From: Candidatus Iainarchaeum sp.
GTDB taxonomy: Archaea > Iainarchaeota > Iainarchaeia > Iainarchaeales > GW2011-AR10
Length of the DNA: 7,836 bases
Reading direction: 5' to 3'
Assembly (NCBI GenBank): GCA_016186855.1
Contig: JACPKT010000079.1
Span: 1-7,836 of the forward strand
The notes below the pieces were generated by a model. That model was not told the DNA's origin. It searched no databases and worked only from the letters and a program-made list of their open reading frames with translations. Below, in pieces: positions 5,968-7,836 of the stretch (within the stretch, counting starts at the first letter, position 1; the number at the start of each line of letters is the position of its first letter). The translations under genes and the position numbers were made by a program.

Positions 5968-6915
5968 TTATTTTGCCGAGTTCAGCAAAGCACTTACACT
6001 GCGCTCTTCGTGGATTGCCAAAATTGCGTCTGCAAAAAGCCTTGCAACGGACAGGACAGTGACTTTTTTTATTTGCTTTTCTTTCTGGAGCAAAATCGTG
6101 TTAGTGACAACCACTTCTTTTATTTCGCTTTTCTCAAGATTTTGCATGCAGTCGCCTGCAAAAACTGGGTGGGCACAGGCAGCAAAAACCCCGAGCGCGC
6201 CGTTTTCCTTCAAAGCCTTTGCGGCATTGACAACTGTTCCACCTGTATTGATTTCATCGTCAACTATCAGACAATTCTTTCCCTTAACATCTCCAATCAA
6301 GTGCAGTAATTCCGCAACATTGGGTTTTGGCCTGCGCTTGTCAATTATTGCAAGGCCAGCGTGAAGGCGCTTTGCATAGCTTCGCGCCCGCTTTGAAGCG
6401 CCAATGTCTGGTGCAACAATAACCAGGTTCTTTAATTTCTTTTTCGCAAAATAATCCACAATTACAGAGCTTGCATACAAAAAGTCAAGTCGAATGTCAA
6501 AAAAGCCCTGTATCTGGTCAGCGTGCAAGTCCATTACAAGGCAACCGTCTGCGCCAGCGCGCTCCAAAAGGTTTGCCACCAAGCGAGCAGTGATTGGCTC
6601 ATGCACGTCAGCTTTGCGGTCCTGTTTTGCATACCCAAAATAAGGAATCACTGCAGTAATGCGGCCCGCCATTGAGCGCTTGCAGGCGTCAACCATTATG
6701 AGCAATTCCATCAGATTATGGTTTGCTGGAAACCCAGTGGGCTGAATCAAAAAAACATCCCTGCCACGCACTGTCTCAACAATATTCACATAGGTTTCCC
6801 CGTCAGCGAAATCCTTCACAACAATTTTCCCCAAAGGCATCTTCAAGTGCGCTGCAACCTCTCGCGCAAAAGGCTCGTTTGAACGCCCCGAAAAAAGCAG
6901 TATTTTCTTCACCAA
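5968..6915 (-). CDS. prs: Ribose-phosphate pyrophosphokinase (PRPP synthetase)
   Basis: Cytoplasmic enzyme transferring pyrophosphate from ATP to ribose 5-phosphate to give PRPP for nucleotide, NAD, histidine and tryptophan synthesis. 315 residues, the length of bacterial class I enzymes; many archaeal ones are shorter, near 285. Motifs: NLMELLIMVDACKRSMAGRI (67-86), PYFGYAKQDRK flexible loop (91-101), MDLHADQIQGFFD (128-140), the IGASKRARSYAKRL catalytic-loop region (171-184) with Lys175 and Arg177, IIDKRRPKPNVAE (190-202), and the PRPP-binding VDDEINTGGT (218-227). The start is TTG at 6915 or GTG one codon on (6912); neither has a Shine-Dalgarno. The conserved ending SVS (306-308) is followed by ALLNSAK; codons 308-315 and two stop-codon bases form the 26-base repeat, so the extreme C-terminus may have been supplied by an insertion. 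Divergent from enolase. Confidence 0.95.
   Translation of the reverse strand: MVKKILLFSGRSNEPFAREVAAHLKMPLGKIVVKDFADGETYVNIVETVRGRDVFLIQPTGFPANHNLMELLIMVDACKRSMAGRITAVIPYFGYAKQDRKADVHEPITARLVANLLERAGADGCLVMDLHADQIQGFFDIRLDFLYASSVIVDYFAKKKLKNLVIVAPDIGASKRARSYAKRLHAGLAIIDKRRPKPNVAELLHLIGDVKGKNCLIVDDEINTGGTVVNAAKALKENGALGVFAACAHPVFAGDCMQNLEKSEIKEVVVTNTILLQKEKQIKKVTVLSVARLFADAILAIHEERSVSALLNSAK
5969..5994 (-). repeat. 26-base direct repeat, proximal copy within the 3' end of prs
   Basis: On the minus strand this reads AGTGCTTTGCTGAAC, then T, then CGGCAAAATA. It encodes SALLNSAK and the first two bases of the TAA stop of the pyrophosphokinase. The copy at 5076-5101 is in the same orientation 893 bases away. 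Similarity stops at both borders, apart from a few bases alignable with a one-base gap on the coding side. Confidence 0.85.
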
Positions 6916-6943
6916 GAACCCAATAAAAACAATTTTGAAAGAA

Positions 6944-6952
6944 TTTTTATAA
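6944..6952 (-). promoter_or_regulatory. TATA-like box for prs
   Basis: The minus strand reads TTATAAAAA, about 33 bases before the TTG at 6915. That predicts a very short leader of several bases. It occupies one side of the 98-base divergent region shared with the enolase promoter. Confidence 0.45.
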
Positions 6953-6980
6953 GTATGTTAAAGGAAAAAAATCTGATAAG

Positions 6981-6987
6981 TTTAAAA
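6981..6987 (+). promoter_or_regulatory. TATA-like box for enolase
   Basis: TTTAAAA lies about 30 bases before the enolase ATG at 7014, with a purine-rich stretch upstream as in archaeal BRE elements. No Shine-Dalgarno precedes the ATG, so a leaderless or near-leaderless mRNA is likely. Inferred from sequence and spacing. Confidence 0.45.
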
Positions 6988-7013
6988 TCAATCAGCCAGT
7001 TAAATTCTTTACA

Positions 7014-7836
7014 ATGCCATCAATCCAAAAAATTTTTGCCCGCCAGGTTTTTGACTCACGCGGCTACCCGACAGTTGAAGCAGAAGTGCACACAGAAAAC
7101 GGGTTTTTCAGCTCAATTGTTCCAAGCGGCACAAGCGCCGGAAAACACGAGGCACTGGAATTGCGAGACGGCGGAGCCGAATATTTTGGCAAAGGCGTAA
7201 AACAAGCAGTTGCCAATGTTAACACAAAAATTGCAAAAGCCCTTTTTGGAAAAGACCCTTTTTTCCAGAAAGAAATTGACCAGGAAATGATTGAACTGGA
7301 CGGAACACAAAACAAATCGGCGCTTGGCGCAAACGCGATTTTGGCTATTTCAATGGCTTGCTGTCGGGCAGGCGCTGCTGCAAAAAAGAAAGAACTTTTT
7401 GAACACATTGCCGGCCTTGCAGAAAGCAAAAAAATTTCGCTTCCCTGGCCCATGATGGTTGCAGTTTCAGGCGGAGCGCATGCGGACAAGTCCACTGATT
7501 TGCAGGAATTTATGATAATGCCAAGCGGGGCAAAAAATTTCAACGAGGGAATGCGCTTTGGGGTTGAAACATATCACGCACTTGAAGGAATTTTGAAAAA
7601 AAAAGGAATGCACACAAACGTGGGAAAAGAAGGCTCTTTTGCACCCACGATCAAATCAAACGAGGAAGCTCTTGAACTCATTGTAAAAGCAATTGAAGAG
7701 GCAGGCTATTCTGCAGGGAAAGATGTTTCAATAACAATTGATGCCGCCGCAACAGAATTTTTTGACGGCAGAAATTATTTCCTCAAAAGCGAGGGCAAAA
7801 AGCTTTCGGGCCAAGAACTCGCTGACTATTATGGGG
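7014..7836 (+). CDS. eno: Enolase (phosphopyruvate hydratase), 3' end cut by window edge
   Basis: Interconverts 2-phosphoglycerate and phosphoenolpyruvate in glycolysis/gluconeogenesis. 274 residues are visible of a usual 410-430; the window ends inside the barrel domain. Motifs: FDSRGYPTVEAEV (13-25), the mobile loop PSGTSAGKHEALELRDGG (37-54), ALGANAILAISMA (103-115), SGGAHADKSTDLQEFMIMP (152-170) with His156 and Glu165, NVGKEGSFAP (202-211) with the catalytic Glu206, and ITIDAAATEFF (240-250) with the magnesium ligand Asp243. Three normally conserved sites differ: NGG is SGG before the histidine, the N common after HAD is K, and the canonical DEGG is KEGS. The catalytic glutamate and metal ligand are kept, so activity is plausible but not certain. 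The remaining active-site lysines and metal ligands lie beyond the edge. Confidence 0.92.
   Translation, partial: MPSIQKIFARQVFDSRGYPTVEAEVHTENGFFSSIVPSGTSAGKHEALELRDGGAEYFGKGVKQAVANVNTKIAKALFGKDPFFQKEIDQEMIELDGTQNKSALGANAILAISMACCRAGAAAKKKELFEHIAGLAESKKISLPWPMMVAVSGGAHADKSTDLQEFMIMPSGAKNFNEGMRFGVETYHALEGILKKKGMHTNVGKEGSFAPTIKSNEEALELIVKAIEEAGYSAGKDVSITIDAAATEFFDGRNYFLKSEGKKLSGQELADYYG

Larger units (their letters stand above)
5102..5968. mobile_element. Putative inserted toxin-antitoxin cassette between direct repeats
   Basis: About 867 bases lie between two same-orientation copies of a 26-base sequence, and contain only the toxin-antitoxin pair and its promoter. The proximal repeat is the end of the pyrophosphokinase coding sequence, so insertion would have kept that gene intact, as integrating elements do when they target gene 3' ends. 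Composition differs from the surroundings: 15 of 60 G+C at 5401-5460 and 19 of 60 at 5461-5520, against 28 of 60 at 4441-4500 and 37 of 60 at 6541-6600. No integrase or transposase is present, so any mobility would be acted on in trans or is past. The module interpretation is inference. Confidence 0.5.

Noticed and set aside
5076..5994. CRISPR or tandem repeat array
   Set aside because: There are only two copies, 893 bases apart, with genes between them and no regular spacers.
6916..7013. Small RNA or riboswitch in the divergent prs/eno gap
   Set aside because: The 98 bases are accounted for by two TATA-like boxes and very short leaders, and I saw no stable structure.
7064..7543. Minus-strand open frame of 159 codons opposite enolase
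   Set aside because: It is fully antisense to enolase, which has clear motifs, and shows no domain or ribosome binding site.

Overview
This window looks like part of an archaeal genome, probably from an uncultured lineage of DPANN or euryarchaeal type; the sequence does not fix the taxon. The evidence is a Rad3/XPD-type iron-sulfur helicase of the archaeal kind, GGTGA-type Shine-Dalgarno sites, TATA-like boxes about 25-30 bases before several start codons (suggesting leaderless mRNAs), and a COG2886/COG2405-type toxin-antitoxin pair. The PRPP synthetase looks more bacterial than archaeal. No rRNA, tRNA, CRISPR array or transposase was seen, and no gene-free stretch exceeds about 165 bases.

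Layout. Minus strand, in transcription order from high to low coordinates: ribose-phosphate pyrophosphokinase (6915-5968); a small AT-rich module with a PIN-domain toxin (5904-5413) and a UPF0175-type antitoxin (5408-5112); a class II fumarase/aspartase-family lyase (5024-3606); a succinate dehydrogenase/fumarate reductase-type flavoprotein (start re-assigned to 3440, end 1701); and an XPD-like helicase (1632 to 1, cut by the window edge). Plus strand: enolase from 7014, cut by the right edge. It diverges from the pyrophosphokinase across a 98-base promoter region.

The most notable structure is around the toxin-antitoxin module. A 26-base sequence that encodes the last eight residues and most of the stop codon of the pyrophosphokinase (5969-5994) recurs with one mismatch on the far side of the module (5076-5101). 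The two copies are in the same orientation and 893 bases apart. This is the geometry expected when an element inserts at the 3' end of a gene and regenerates that end. The module is visibly AT-richer than its neighbours. It carries its own TATA box overlapped by a perfect 8+4+8 inverted repeat (likely operator), and it has the toxin gene before the antitoxin gene.

Metabolically, the lyase (fumarate made from malate or aspartate) and the flavoprotein (fumarate/succinate) are adjacent and co-directional, so a short fumarate-handling segment is plausible. No iron-sulfur or membrane subunit of a respiratory complex lies beside them. A perfect 22-base palindrome lies in the gap between these two genes. 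Enolase (phosphoenolpyruvate) and the pyrophosphokinase (PRPP) belong to central carbon and nucleotide metabolism.
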